From Mesorhizobium sp. (GTDB taxonomy: Bacteria > Pseudomonadota > Alphaproteobacteria > Rhizobiales > Rhizobiaceae): a stretch of DNA of 64,000 nucleotides. Under the pieces are notes generated by a model, which worked only from the letters and a program-made list of their open reading frames with translations, made no database searches and was not told the DNA's origin. Shown here piece by piece: positions 35,096 through 44,432 of this stretch (the first letter of the stretch is position 1; every line of letters begins with the position of its first letter). Position numbers and translations under genes: made by a program. The stretch covers positions 1 through 64,000 of the forward strand of contig SAQL01000005.1 in assembly GCA_004020645.1 (NCBI GenBank), given 5' to 3'.

Positions 35096-36175
35096 TCAAG
35101 GCGCGCAGGCAGCCTGCGGCATCGGCTCCAGCCGGTAGACCTTGTCGTCGGATGCGGTCTCGCCTCCGGCCGCCTTCGAGCACAGGTCGATGATCGGCAG
35201 GCTGCTGTTGGGGTTGGCCAGCATCATCGTGCCGTTGGCGCCGCGCCGCAGATAAATCTCCCTGGCCACGATGTCGCAGGAAAAGTCGCTTGTCGTTCCG
35301 CTCGCCACACAGCGCCACTGGTCCGCTTCGCCTTCACAACTGTAGCTCTGCGTGACCTTGGCGGCCTTGTGGCGCGTGGTGACGGAAACAGCTATGTCGG
35401 CACCACTCGGCCAGGTTGTGGGATCGCCGTCCTTGGCGAAGGAGGCCAGTTCGATCGGGCCCCGGAAAACCCGGATGGTGTGGGTAAGCTGATCGGGATG
35501 CGAGCCGAGATGCGCGGCATCGTAGTCGCGCCCGTAGCAGAACGGCTGGTCCGGTTTCAGCCGCTCACGCAGCGGTGCTCCCAACGCCGGATCGACCGGA
35601 TCGATGCGTGCGAATTCGGCCTTGCAGGTCTGCGCCGGCATGCGGTCGAGCCGAAAGCCGTCGTCTTCCGTGCCGAGTGCCTGCTTGGCAAACTCCTTTT
35701 CGCCCAGCTCTTCCTCGGCGCCGGCATCGAGATAAAGGTTGCGATGCACGCCGGAGACGATCAGCCGGCCTTTTTCATCGACGTTCAGTAAGGCCATGGT
35801 GCGGTCGCATTCCATGCCGCAATGGATCTCGCCCGATTGCGAGTCATCCTTGCCGCACCAACCACCGACCCATTCCGGCTTTTTGGCGCTGCGCACCGTC
35901 GTCGCCATGAAGCCGTTGTAGCCGGACGGAGCGCTGCTCGGCTCCTCGTTCGGGTGGCTGACCGGATCGCTGCCATAGTAGAAGAAAATCCGTCCCACCT
36001 TCTGGTTCGGATGTACCTTGAGATGCGCGGCATCATAGACACGCCCGAAACAGGCATCCTTGCCGTCCTGGCTGAGTTCGGTGAGCTCAGGCGTATCGTC
36101 GGCAAGGGCCGTGCCGGCAACAGCGGCAAGCAAAGCGCCACCAAGTCCGGCGCCCACAATGGTCCTCGATGTCAT
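35096..36175 (-). CDS. Secreted protein with internal duplication
   Basis: 359 aa with AGGAGG 5 bases before the ATG. A Sec signal (about residues 1-25, ending ALA) is followed by two homologous halves. Each starts with a Cys-centred motif (CFGRVYDAAHLKVHPNQ near 42, CYGRDYDAAHLGSHPDQ near 212) and each ends with a similar Cys tail (FRLDRMPAQTC and YRLEPMPQAAC). Several more Cys suggest disulfides in the periplasm. Family not recognised. The tandem duplication is the main structural clue. Confidence 0.75.
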   Translation of the reverse strand: MTSRTIVGAGLGGALLAAVAGTALADDTPELTELSQDGKDACFGRVYDAAHLKVHPNQKVGRIFFYYGSDPVSHPNEEPSSAPSGYNGFMATTVRSAKKPEWVGGWCGKDDSQSGEIHCGMECDRTMALLNVDEKGRLIVSGVHRNLYLDAGAEEELGEKEFAKQALGTEDDGFRLDRMPAQTCKAEFARIDPVDPALGAPLRERLKPDQPFCYGRDYDAAHLGSHPDQLTHTIRVFRGPIELASFAKDGDPTTWPSGADIAVSVTTRHKAAKVTQSYSCEGEADQWRCVASGTTSDFSCDIVAREIYLRRGANGTMMLANPNSSLPIIDLCSKAAGGETASDDKVYRLEPMPQAACAP

Positions 36176-36270
36176 GTGCCCCTCCTCGCCCGACAGGACG
36201 TGACTTCAATTTATGCTAGGATCAAGGCCGAAGCCACGCAATTTGCGAGGACTGCATACTGGAGAACGAC

Positions 36271-36705
36271 ATGATGCGACGCCGCGATATTTTCCGTGTT
36301 GGTCTTGCCGGGGCCGCTGGCCTCCTCGGGCTGCGCCAGGTGAAGGCGGCGACCGTGGAAGGAAGGCAGAAGGTCGTCTATCACCTCAGTGACCTCGACA
36401 AGGTCGGCTTCGTTTTGGGCAATATCAAGAACCATTATGAGGGCACCGGCGGCAAGGTCGACATCGTGCTGGTCGTGCATGGACCGGCCCTCGCCGCCTT
36501 CAAGTCGAAGAGCGCGTCAGCTGCCATTTCCAGCCGTTTTTCCGGCCTGGTCCGCGACGGGCTGACCCCGCATGCTTGCGCCAACACCATGCACGGCATG
36601 GATGTTGCGCTCACCGATCTCCTCGATGGCTTCCATGCCGCCGGCAGCGGCGGCGTCAAGCTCGCCGAATTGCAGCGCCAGGGATACGCCTATTTGCGGC
36701 CCTGA
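36271..36705 (+). CDS. DsrE-family protein with Tat signal
   Basis: 144 aa; GGAGAA precedes two tandem ATGs (36271 and 36274). The N-terminus RRRDIFRVGLAGAAG is a twin-arginine signal, so it is exported folded. The mature part (KVVYHLSDLDKVGFVLGNIKNH, then DIVLVVHGPAL) is the DsrE/DsrF-like Rossmann fold related to sulfur relay proteins. A Cys is present in THACANTM-like position near 105. Divergent from the secreted protein at 35096. Periplasmic DsrE proteins are of unknown role. Confidence 0.85.
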   Translation: MMRRRDIFRVGLAGAAGLLGLRQVKAATVEGRQKVVYHLSDLDKVGFVLGNIKNHYEGTGGKVDIVLVVHGPALAAFKSKSASAAISSRFSGLVRDGLTPHACANTMHGMDVALTDLLDGFHAAGSGGVKLAELQRQGYAYLRP

Positions 36706-36774
36706 GCCCCTTCAGACTTGAACATGAGGGCGGCGAGGCCCTACGAAGAGTGGGAGAGTCCCGGAGGAATAGAC

Positions 36775-37575
36775 GTGCCAGCCACCACAACCAGCCTTGT
36801 CACCCCCACCTTGGTCATCCCCGACCTCGCCGGCAAGGCGGTACTGATCACCGGCGCTTCGACCGGCATCGGGGCGGCGCTTGCACTGGCCTACGCCGCG
36901 CAGAAATGCCGCGTCGCGCTGCATTACAACTCAAGTCGGGCAGCTGCCGAAAACCTGGCCGGGACCATCCGCAACGGCGGCGGCGAGGTATTCCTGTTCC
37001 AGGGCGATTTCTCGATCCCCGCCGATGTCGAGCGCGTCGTCGAAGACAGCGCGCAACATTTCGGCCGGCTCGACGGTCTCGTCAACAACGCCGGTGGCAT
37101 GCTCGGCCGCGTACCTTATGCCGAGCTGACCGAGGCGCATTACGACGCGGTGATGGATCTCAACGCCCGCTCCGTGCTGACCGCCTCGCGCAAGGCGATG
37201 CCATGGCTAAAGCGCCAGGGCGGCTTCATCGTCAACACCTCGTCGATCGCGGCGCGCAATGGCGCCGGCGGCGGCGCCGGCCTCTATGGCTCGGCCAAGG
37301 CCTTCGTCTCCAATGTGACCCGCGGCATGGCCAAGGAACTGATCGGCTTCAACATCCGCGTCAACGCGGTGGCGCCGGGCACCATCGCGACGCCTTTCCA
37401 CGAGCGCTATTCCACCGAGGAGCAGATGAAGGGCATGGTGGCCACCATTCCTCAGGGCCGCGCCGGCACGCCCGAGGACTGCGTCGGCGCCTATCTGTTC
37501 CTCTCGTCCGCTCTGCTGAGCGGTTACATCACCGGCCAGGTGATCGAGGTGAATGGTGGCCAGTTGATGCCGTGA
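36775..37575 (+). CDS. SDR-family oxidoreductase
   Basis: 266 aa from GTG 36775, chosen because CGGAGGA lies 7 bases upstream; upstream ATGs in frame lack a site. The Rossmann motif TGASTGIG (about residues 25-32), NNAGG and the catalytic Tyr-Lys pair YGSAKAF, with Ser in NTSSIAA, are complete. NAD(P)-dependent alcohol/ketone oxidoreductase of unknown substrate. Followed by a monooxygenase-like ORF 46 bases on, probably in one operon. Confidence 0.9.
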   Translation: MPATTTSLVTPTLVIPDLAGKAVLITGASTGIGAALALAYAAQKCRVALHYNSSRAAAENLAGTIRNGGGEVFLFQGDFSIPADVERVVEDSAQHFGRLDGLVNNAGGMLGRVPYAELTEAHYDAVMDLNARSVLTASRKAMPWLKRQGGFIVNTSSIAARNGAGGGAGLYGSAKAFVSNVTRGMAKELIGFNIRVNAVAPGTIATPFHERYSTEEQMKGMVATIPQGRAGTPEDCVGAYLFLSSALLSGYITGQVIEVNGGQLMP

Positions 37576-37621
37576 GCGGCGACCTGCATACTTGTCGCGG
37601 AAGCCAACGGAGAAAACGGCA

Positions 37622-37930
37622 ATGTACGGTCTGATCGGCAAGATGCGGGCGACGCGCGGCCAGCGCGACGCAATGATGGATGTCCTGCTTGCCAGCACCG
37701 GCGCGATGCCTGGCTGCCTGAGCTACATCATCGCCACTGACCCGGCCGATGCCGACGCGATCTGGGTGACCGAGGTGTGGACCGACCAGGCAAGCCACAA
37801 GGCTTCGCTGCAACTGCCGGAAGTGCAGGCGGCGATCGCCAAGGCGCGGCCGATCATCGCCGGCTTCGAATTCCAGGTCGAGACCCAGCCCGTAGGCGGC
37901 TTCGGCCTGCCCGCCGTCAAAACCGACTGA
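37622..37930 (+). CDS. Antibiotic biosynthesis monooxygenase (ABM) domain protein
   Basis: 102 aa from ATG 37622 with GGAGAA upstream. The ferredoxin-like fold is shown by YGLIGKMRA, CLSYIIATDPADADAIWVTEVW and the HKASLQLPEVQAAIA helix. Small ABM proteins (YgiN, quinol and heme-degrading relatives) are often co-operonic with SDRs, as here. Substrate unknown. Confidence 0.85.
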   Translation: MYGLIGKMRATRGQRDAMMDVLLASTGAMPGCLSYIIATDPADADAIWVTEVWTDQASHKASLQLPEVQAAIAKARPIIAGFEFQVETQPVGGFGLPAVKTD

Positions 37931-38000
37931 CGCCTGAGCGGACGCATTTTTCGCCGCCGCGGGGTTCGCATCTCCCCTCTTCGGGTCTAAGACCGAAAAA

Positions 38001-39089
38001 ATGGATTCCCTGCCAGACCAGCCGACCGTCGAACGCATGGCGCGGATACCCAAAGTCTGGCAGTGGCTGGCCCTCCTGATCTTCTCGATCCTGTTTGCTG
38101 GCGCGCTGGAATTCGCCGCCTTGCCGGCGGCGCTGCTGATCGGGCCGATGCTGGCGGCGATCCTGGCCGGCACCAACGGCGCCACGGTGCGCGTGCCGCG
38201 CCCTTTGTTCGGCGCCGCCCAGGCGATCGTCGGCTGCCTTGTCGCCGCTTCGATCTCCGCGGACATCTTTCCGGTCTTCTACAGGGAATGGCCGCTGTTC
38301 CTCGGCACCGTGGTGGCGACCGTTGCTGCGTCAAGCCTGCTCGGCTGGCTGATCAGCCGCTGGCGTATCCTGCCCGGCACCACCGCAGTCTGGGGCTCAT
38401 CGCCGGGCGCGGCCACCGCCATGGTGTTGATGGCAGGCGCCTTCGGCGCCGACCAGCGCCTCGTCGCCTTCATGCAATATCTGCGCGTCATCTTCGTCTC
38501 GATGACTGCCGCACTTGTCGCAAAGATGTGGGTCGACACATCAGGCATCGAGATCCCGGCCATCATCTGGTTCCCGCCGATCGATCCAATAGCCTTTGCC
38601 GCGACACTTGGCGTGGCGCTGGTTGGCAGCCTCATCGGCAAGCTGTTCAGGCTGCCGTCACCCTTCTTCCTCGGCACCTTCGTGTTCGGCACTGCGGTGC
38701 ATCTCGGACTTGGCGTGACGATGCAGTTGCCGCCCTGGCTGCTCGCCCTCGGCTATACGATGATCGGCTGGACCATCGGCCTGAATTTTACCAGGGCGAT
38801 TCTGCGGCACGCGACGCGTGCGCTGCCGCAGATCGTCGGCTCGATCATCATCCTCATCGCCTTCTGCGGCGGTCTCGGCTTCATGATCAGCCATGTGCTC
38901 GGCATCGATCCGCTGACCGCCTATCTGGCGACCAGCCCCGGCGGCATGGACAGCGTCGCCATCATCGCCGCCGCCGCACAGCACGTCGACATCTCCTTCG
39001 TCATGGCGTTGCAATCGGCACGCTTCCTCGTCGTGCTGCTGATCGGGCCAAGCGTGGCGCGGCTGGTGGCGCGAAGTCTGAGGGAATAG
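38001..39089 (+). CDS. AbrB-family membrane protein (ammonia monooxygenase-like)
   Basis: 362 aa with ten or so hydrophobic helices in two internally similar halves, the AbrB duplication architecture (AALLIGPMLAAILAG versus YTMIGWTIGLNFTR and VLGIDPLTAYLATSPGGMDS). Despite the name, these are membrane transport-like proteins, not DNA-binding AbrB. Substrate unknown. Runs 70 bases after the ABM gene. Confidence 0.82.
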   Translation: MDSLPDQPTVERMARIPKVWQWLALLIFSILFAGALEFAALPAALLIGPMLAAILAGTNGATVRVPRPLFGAAQAIVGCLVAASISADIFPVFYREWPLFLGTVVATVAASSLLGWLISRWRILPGTTAVWGSSPGAATAMVLMAGAFGADQRLVAFMQYLRVIFVSMTAALVAKMWVDTSGIEIPAIIWFPPIDPIAFAATLGVALVGSLIGKLFRLPSPFFLGTFVFGTAVHLGLGVTMQLPPWLLALGYTMIGWTIGLNFTRAILRHATRALPQIVGSIIILIAFCGGLGFMISHVLGIDPLTAYLATSPGGMDSVAIIAAAAQHVDISFVMALQSARFLVVLLIGPSVARLVARSLRE

Positions 39090-39564
39090 AGGATAATCTG
39101 CGGCTGCAGAAAGACCTGCGGCGCTGTCACCTAAATGGATCAGGCGCCACGCAATTTGCTCGCGGCCGCTGAAGGACCAGCCCAGTCGCTCAGGAATGCG
39201 TCGGGTAGTATAGGAAACGCCAGTCGTTCGGCCCACTGTCGTTCGGCCCACTTGCCTCTCTTTGGCTGCTCCTGTATGAAAACCGCCATGATCAACCGCG
39301 CCACCTCCGTCGCTTCCCGTCAGACCGGCTTTGCTGGCGAGACCGTGCGCGCGCTTGCTTCCGCTCTGCTGCTTCTCGGCCTTATCGGCGATCGCCGGGT
39401 TCGCTGAAGGAGCGCCCGGCGGTCGAACCGCCGCTCACGCGCATGCTCCTTGGCCAGTCTCAAAATTGGCAAGTCACATCAAGCGAATGAACATCTGGTA
39501 AAGGCGCCGCTCGGCACCAAATCCGCCTGAAGGCGGACCCCGCGAGCCGCCGGGAGAGACGACA
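39090..39564 (+). promoter_or_regulatory. leuA upstream region with leader
   Basis: 475 bases without a long gene. It holds the leader ORF at 39276-39407 and a GC hairpin CGGCGGT-CGA-ACCGCCG (39417-39433). A longer GGAGCG/CATGCTCC closing stem (about 39409-39450) surrounds it, and a TCCGCC-TGAA-GGCGGA hairpin (about 39521-39536) lies before the leuA Shine-Dalgarno. There is no T run, so a classical intrinsic attenuator is not proven. Confidence 0.5.
39276..39407 (+). CDS. Putative leuA leader peptide, Leu-rich
   Basis: 43 aa opening MKTAMINR and ending in ALASALLLLGLIGDRRVR. Four consecutive Leu codons (CTG CTG CTT CTC), with flanking Leu codons, sit near the stop, 158 bases before leuA. Stem-loops follow at once. 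The position and leucine run match predicted attenuation of leuA by leucyl-tRNA charging in proteobacteria. Function is inferred; translation is not shown. Confidence 0.6.
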   Translation: MKTAMINRATSVASRQTGFAGETVRALASALLLLGLIGDRRVR

Positions 39565-41301
39565 ATGAACGCACGAGAAGAGATCCGCGCAGACAGCGGG
39601 GAGATGGGCAAGGATGCCCGGGGCATGCCGGAGGCAGCCCGGAAATACCAACCCTACCCGACGGTCGGTCTCACCGACCGCATTTGGCCTTCGAAGGTCA
39701 TCGAGAAGGCGCCGATCTGGTGCTCGGTCGACCTGCGCGACGGCAACCAGGCGCTGATCGACCCGATGGGCCACGAGCGCAAGGCGCGCATGTTCGCCCT
39801 GCTCCTCGACATGGGCTTTAAAGAGATCGAGATCGGCTTCCCGTCTGCCTCGCAGACCGATTTCGATTTCGCCCGCTGGTGCATCGAAGAAGGCAATGTC
39901 TCAGCCGATGTCTCGCTGCAGGTGCTGGTGCAGTGCCGGCCGGAACTGATCACCCGCACCTTCGAGGCGCTGCAGGGCGCCACCAACCCGATCGTGCATT
40001 TCTATAATTCGACCAGCGAATTGCAGCGCCGCGTCGTCTTCGAGAAGGACGTTGCCGGCATCAGGCGGATCGCCACCGATGCTGCCAAGATGATCACTGA
40101 CATGGCGGCGAAGGCCGGCGGCGGTTATCGTTTCGAATATTCGCCGGAGAGCTTTACCGGCACCGAGCTCGAAGTGGCGCTGGAAATCTGCAACGCCGTC
40201 ACCGAAATCGTGAAGCCGACGGCGGAAAACAAGCTGATCATCAACCTGCCGTCCACGGTCGAGATGTCGACACCCAACATCTATGCCGATCGCATCGAAT
40301 GGATGTGCCGCAACCTCGACAACCGCGAAAACCTGCTCATTTCGCTGCATCCGCACAACGACCGCGGCACCGGCGTCGCCACCACCGAACTCGGCCTGAT
40401 GGCGGGCGCGGACCGCGTCGAAGGCACGCTGTTCGGCAATGGCGAACGCACCGGCAATGTCGACATCGTCACGCTGGCGCTCAACATGTACACGCAAGGC
40501 GTCGATCCCGAGCTCGACTGCTCCGACATCAACCGGATGAAGGACGTCTATGAATATTCGAACCAGTTGAAGATCCCCGAGCGCCATCCCTATGTCGGCG
40601 AGCTCGTCTACACCGCCTTTTCCGGCTCGCACCAGGATGCCATCAACAAGGGCATGAAGGCGTTGCGCAAGGCCAACACGCCGTACTGGGAAGTGCCCTA
40701 TCTGCCGATCGACCCGGCCGATGTAGGACGCAACTACGAGGCGATCATCCGCATCAACTCGCAGTCCGGCAAGGGCGGCATCGCCTATGTGCTGCAGGCG
40801 GACTACGGCCTCAACCTGCCGCGCAACCTGCAGATCGAGTTCAGTCAGGCGATCCAGGCGATCACCGACGCCGAAGGCAAGGAGGTGCCGGCCAAGCGCA
40901 TCTACGAGCGCTTTCTCGAAACCTATGTCGATCAGCCCGGCGCGCGGCTGAAGTTCCTTGACCACCACACCTATCCGGACCTCGAGACCAAGGGCCGGCG
41001 TGCGGTGGAGGCGGTCATCCTGGACAGGGGCAAGGAGGTGACGATTTCAGGCTCCGGAACCGGCCCGATCGACGGCTTTGTCGACGCGCTGTCGCGTCAT
41101 GTCGGCGTGCCGATGTCGGTGCTCGACTATTCGGAGCACTCCATGCAGCGCGGCTCGAATGCGTCGGCCATCTCCTATGTCGAGATGGAGCATCCCGGCG
41201 GCAAGCTGTTCGGCGCCGGCATCAACACCAACATCGTGGCCGCTTCGCTGGAAGCCGTCGTTTCCGCCGCCAACCGCATCGTCGGCCGAAAGGTCGACTA
41301 G
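39565..41301 (+). CDS. leuA: 2-isopropylmalate synthase
   Basis: 578 aa. Condenses acetyl-CoA and 2-oxoisovalerate, the committed step of leucine synthesis. Catalytic Arg-Asp DLRDGNQ (residues 56-62), the His-rich metal site LHPHNDRGTG and an N-terminal TIM barrel followed by the allosteric leucine-binding C-terminal domain are present. It is the longer LeuA type. GGGAGA 5 bases before the ATG. The likely control is the preceding leucine leader. Ends at a repeat element. Confidence 0.96.
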   Translation: MNAREEIRADSGEMGKDARGMPEAARKYQPYPTVGLTDRIWPSKVIEKAPIWCSVDLRDGNQALIDPMGHERKARMFALLLDMGFKEIEIGFPSASQTDFDFARWCIEEGNVSADVSLQVLVQCRPELITRTFEALQGATNPIVHFYNSTSELQRRVVFEKDVAGIRRIATDAAKMITDMAAKAGGGYRFEYSPESFTGTELEVALEICNAVTEIVKPTAENKLIINLPSTVEMSTPNIYADRIEWMCRNLDNRENLLISLHPHNDRGTGVATTELGLMAGADRVEGTLFGNGERTGNVDIVTLALNMYTQGVDPELDCSDINRMKDVYEYSNQLKIPERHPYVGELVYTAFSGSHQDAINKGMKALRKANTPYWEVPYLPIDPADVGRNYEAIIRINSQSGKGGIAYVLQADYGLNLPRNLQIEFSQAIQAITDAEGKEVPAKRIYERFLETYVDQPGARLKFLDHHTYPDLETKGRRAVEAVILDRGKEVTISGSGTGPIDGFVDALSRHVGVPMSVLDYSEHSMQRGSNASAISYVEMEHPGGKLFGAGINTNIVAASLEAVVSAANRIVGRKVD

Positions 41302-41302
41302 A

Positions 41303-41394
41303 GCAATTCCAGGAAAAGTGCGTAGCGGTTTTCCGTCCGGAATTGCGCAAAAACAAATACTTGGAGAGGTTCTATCAAAAAAGCTGAACCGCTC
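41303..41394 (+). repeat. Two-hairpin repeat variant with same loop as the 14-kb copies
   Basis: Outer arms GCAATTCC (41303-41310) and GGAATTGC (41339-41346), inner arms GGAAAA (41312-41317) and TTTTCC (41329-41334), with loop GTGCGTAGCGG. The second hairpin has arms GAGAGGTTC (41364-41372) and GAACCGCTC (41386-41394). Layout and loop match 14350-14444 and 15850-15930 but the stem sequences differ. It follows leuA directly and may terminate it. Confidence 0.75.
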
Positions 41395-41592
41395 TGGACA
41401 AGCTGTCGAAAGCTAACAGCGCTGGGCAAGATGAACCCAGATGGTATCTTCTTGCTCTGGCCTTTCGCGCCGTTAACCACCGGAAGATTATCCGGTGGGG
41501 TACGCGATCGCATAATGGCTGCATGCTTGTATGGCAGGGCAGGCCCTATATGATTGCGTCTTAACCTGTGCCGACTTCGAAAGGATCGACAC

Positions 41593-43371
41593 TTGCAGCA
41601 TGCCACGCCTGCCGCCCCCGCAGTGCGCGAGACGTTGGAGCGATTGCTAGCCAGCGAAACGTTCGGCAGATCCGAACGAGCGCGTAAGCTGCTTCGCTAC
41701 CTGGTCGAACGCGAGCAGGCAGGCGAAGCCGACAAGCTCAAGGGCTTTTCCATCGCGATGGATGTTTTCGGCAAGGACGGCGATTTCGATCCGTCGACCG
41801 ACGCCGTGGTGCGGGTGCAGGCGGGCAGGCTGCGCGAACTTCTGCAGCATTACTTCGCCAATGAGGGCGTTGCCGAGCCGATCCGCATCGCCATTCCGCG
41901 TGGCGGCTATGTTCCATCCTACGAACTCAACGCGATCCGCCTGCCGGCCGAGCCAAAGCCGGAGGAACACACCGAGGCGGCTGCCACCTTGTCGGGATCG
42001 TTCGAGGAACCCGGCATGGCCGCAGGTGCCGCATCGTTGATGTCCCCCGTCGTTCGCGAGCCGGCACCGTCGCTGCTGCGCCATCTCCAATTCTTCTGGC
42101 TGGCGATCGCTCTGGTCATCGCCATGCTGGGCGTGCTGATCCTTCGTCAGGGAAGCGGCGCATTGCTGGCGGGAAGCGAAACCGCGTCGACGATCGAAAA
42201 TGCGGTGGCAACCGGCAGCATTGCGCCATGGGCTCCGATTGAAAGCCTTCCGCTCGTCTACATTGCGGTGAAAACCAACAGCGCCGAGGCTGCCCGCGTC
42301 GCGGCATCGCTGCGCGCCGGCCTCAGCGGCTTCGATACGGTCACCTTCATCGGTCGGGACGCCGACGGCCCGCCCGATCCGGTCACCGATGCAATCAGCT
42401 TTGTATTCGATGTCTTGCCGGGACCAACGGCAGGCGATGTCACTCTGGAGCTTCAAAGCGTGGCGACCGGACGGGTCCTGCTGTCACGCAACTTGACTGC
42501 CGCCGACAGCACACCCTCCGCCGTCGAGGACAGTGTCGCCAGCATTTTGAGTTCGGCCGTTCCCGCCTCTGGCACGATCTACAACTATATCGAACAGAGC
42601 GGTCTTCAGACCGGCCTGACGGAATGTCTGCTGCTCAACGACAAATACTATCTCGACCAGGGCGCGAAAACCCATGAGGCTGCCTACCGCTGTCTCGAAA
42701 ACCTGATCAATCGGGATGCGAAATCGTCGCTCGTCTATTCGGAGCTCGCGACCCTGCATCTCGAGGCGGCCACAGATCACTACGCCTATCCAGCCGGCGC
42801 AACGATCGAACAGGCGATGTCGCTTGCCCGTCGCGCCGTGCAGATGGGGCCGACCAGCCCCTATGCGCACCGTGCCTATGGCTATCTCAATTCCCGCCTC
42901 GGCAATTCGGAGGAATCGATCCGCTGGATGCACAAGGCCTATGAACTCAACCCTTACGACCTCAGCATGGCGGCAGCTTACGCCTATGGGCTGATTTTCG
43001 CCGGCAGGTACAGGGAGGGAACACCGATCCTTGCTCACGCCGCCGAAACCTCCAGCGCGCATCCGAGCTGGTGGGATTACGGGCTTTTCGTCGGGCAGTT
43101 CATGGCGGGCGATATAAATAAGGCCGCACTTGCCAGCCATGCGCTGCAAGCGACGCCGACGAAATCGCACTATCTGGCTGCGCGGCTGATCGCGGCGAAG
43201 GCGACCGGCCGCAATCGCCTGGCGCATGAACTCGTGGACGAGATGACTGTCAAATTCCCGAAATTCGCTGCCGATCCGCGCGCGACTTTTGTCGAGCGGA
43301 GATACCCCGCCGATCTAACCGATCGGCTGGTCGAAGCGTTGCGTGCCGCCGGGCTCGGCAATGCCAGCTAG
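41593..43371 (+). CDS. Membrane protein with rhizobial N-domain and TPR C-terminus
   Basis: 592 aa, start taken at TTG 41593 (GAAAGGA 8 bases upstream; CTG/TTG alternatives exist nearby and the exact start is uncertain). The first 110 residues (KLLRYLVEREQAGEADKLKG, VRVQAGRLRELL, IPRGGYVPSYE) match the DNA-binding-like domain seen in many rhizobial adenylate-cyclase-like and TPR regulators. One membrane helix lies at about 167-188. The remainder holds TPR repeats (AYGYLNSRLGNSEESIRWMH, AAYAYGLIFAGRYREGTPIL). Probable regulator or scaffold. Confidence 0.75.
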   Translation: MQHATPAAPAVRETLERLLASETFGRSERARKLLRYLVEREQAGEADKLKGFSIAMDVFGKDGDFDPSTDAVVRVQAGRLRELLQHYFANEGVAEPIRIAIPRGGYVPSYELNAIRLPAEPKPEEHTEAAATLSGSFEEPGMAAGAASLMSPVVREPAPSLLRHLQFFWLAIALVIAMLGVLILRQGSGALLAGSETASTIENAVATGSIAPWAPIESLPLVYIAVKTNSAEAARVAASLRAGLSGFDTVTFIGRDADGPPDPVTDAISFVFDVLPGPTAGDVTLELQSVATGRVLLSRNLTAADSTPSAVEDSVASILSSAVPASGTIYNYIEQSGLQTGLTECLLLNDKYYLDQGAKTHEAAYRCLENLINRDAKSSLVYSELATLHLEAATDHYAYPAGATIEQAMSLARRAVQMGPTSPYAHRAYGYLNSRLGNSEESIRWMHKAYELNPYDLSMAAAYAYGLIFAGRYREGTPILAHAAETSSAHPSWWDYGLFVGQFMAGDINKAALASHALQATPTKSHYLAARLIAAKATGRNRLAHELVDEMTVKFPKFAADPRATFVERRYPADLTDRLVEALRAAGLGNAS

Positions 43372-43493
43372 CTTTCTAAATTAGCATGGCTGATCGCGAA
43401 AATTTTTCTGGCCATCGGCTTGGACAGGGCGCAGTCCAGCCACAATCTGGAATTTCGCGTCCTGTTTGATTTTCAACAAAACCATAAAATTTT

Positions 43494-44297
43494 ATGATTT
43501 CATCCCTTTACGCTGCCGAACGGGGCGCCGGTCCGAAGACGGTTGTCTTCCTGCATGGCTTCGGCGGTTGCCACGACGCCTGGCACGAGGTGATTTCGAT
43601 ACTGGCACTTGGTTCACGGACGCTGGCCTATGATCTTCCGGGCCATGGGCTATCCCTCGATTTTCCGGGTGGCGGTCCGGCCAAGGCGGCCGCCCGGGCC
43701 GTTCTTGCAGACCTCGCCGCACGCAAAATTAGGAGGGTGCATCTCGTCGGCCACTCGATGGGCGGAGCGGCGGCAGTGCTGATGGCATTGGCCGAGCCCG
43801 AAAGGATAGCGTCGCTGACGCTTCTGGCGCCGGGCGGTTTTGGGACTGAGATCAACGGGCCGCTGTTGCGCCGTTACGCCGCCGCTGCCGGCAAGAGCGA
43901 ACTTCGCGCCTGCCTCGCCGCCATGTCTGGACCGCAAAGCCTGCCCTCGGAGCGCATCGTGGATGTGCTTGGCGAAATGCGTGCGCGTCCCGGCCAATTG
44001 CAGAAACTTGTCGAGATCGCGGCTGTCATGACCAAGGGTGATCGGCAGGGTGTCATCCCGCGCGAACGGCTCGAAACGCTCACCATGCCGGTGATGGTGG
44101 TTTGGGGGACAGACGACGCGGTGCTGCCCTTCACACAGGCCGATGGTCTGCCGGCGCATTTCCACCTGCACCACGTTTTGGGGGCCGGCCATATGCTGGT
44201 CGAGGAAGCGCCCGGCCTGATCGCCGAGATCGTCCGCCGCAACATGAAACGCCGCGCCAGGCCGCTTCGTCCAAACTCCGCCTCCGAGGCGAACTGA
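43494..44297 (+). CDS. Alpha/beta hydrolase
   Basis: 267 aa. Catalytic set visible: nucleophile Ser in GHSMGG (about residue 87), oxyanion HGFGGCHD (about 22-29), Asp in VWGTDDAVLP and His in GAGHMLVEE. The overall look is like the AcoC or haloperoxidase-type esterase group. Single gene, flanked by unrelated genes. Substrate unknown. Confidence 0.88.
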   Translation: MISSLYAAERGAGPKTVVFLHGFGGCHDAWHEVISILALGSRTLAYDLPGHGLSLDFPGGGPAKAAARAVLADLAARKIRRVHLVGHSMGGAAAVLMALAEPERIASLTLLAPGGFGTEINGPLLRRYAAAAGKSELRACLAAMSGPQSLPSERIVDVLGEMRARPGQLQKLVEIAAVMTKGDRQGVIPRERLETLTMPVMVVWGTDDAVLPFTQADGLPAHFHLHHVLGAGHMLVEEAPGLIAEIVRRNMKRRARPLRPNSASEAN

Positions 44298-44432
44298 TCC
44301 GTCCCTGTCAAAACGCGGCTTCGGGCCGGATTTGGTCGGCAAGCCGTCTATCGATCTCGCAATTGCATTTTGCTGCATTTTGCCGACGGCTGTGTTAATT
44401 CGGTGTTAACCAAACCCGCGAGGCAAACGCCG

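Noticed and set aside
38001..39089. DNA-binding transcription factor role for the AbrB-family protein
   Set aside because: It has about ten membrane helices; the name is shared with an unrelated DNA-binding domain.
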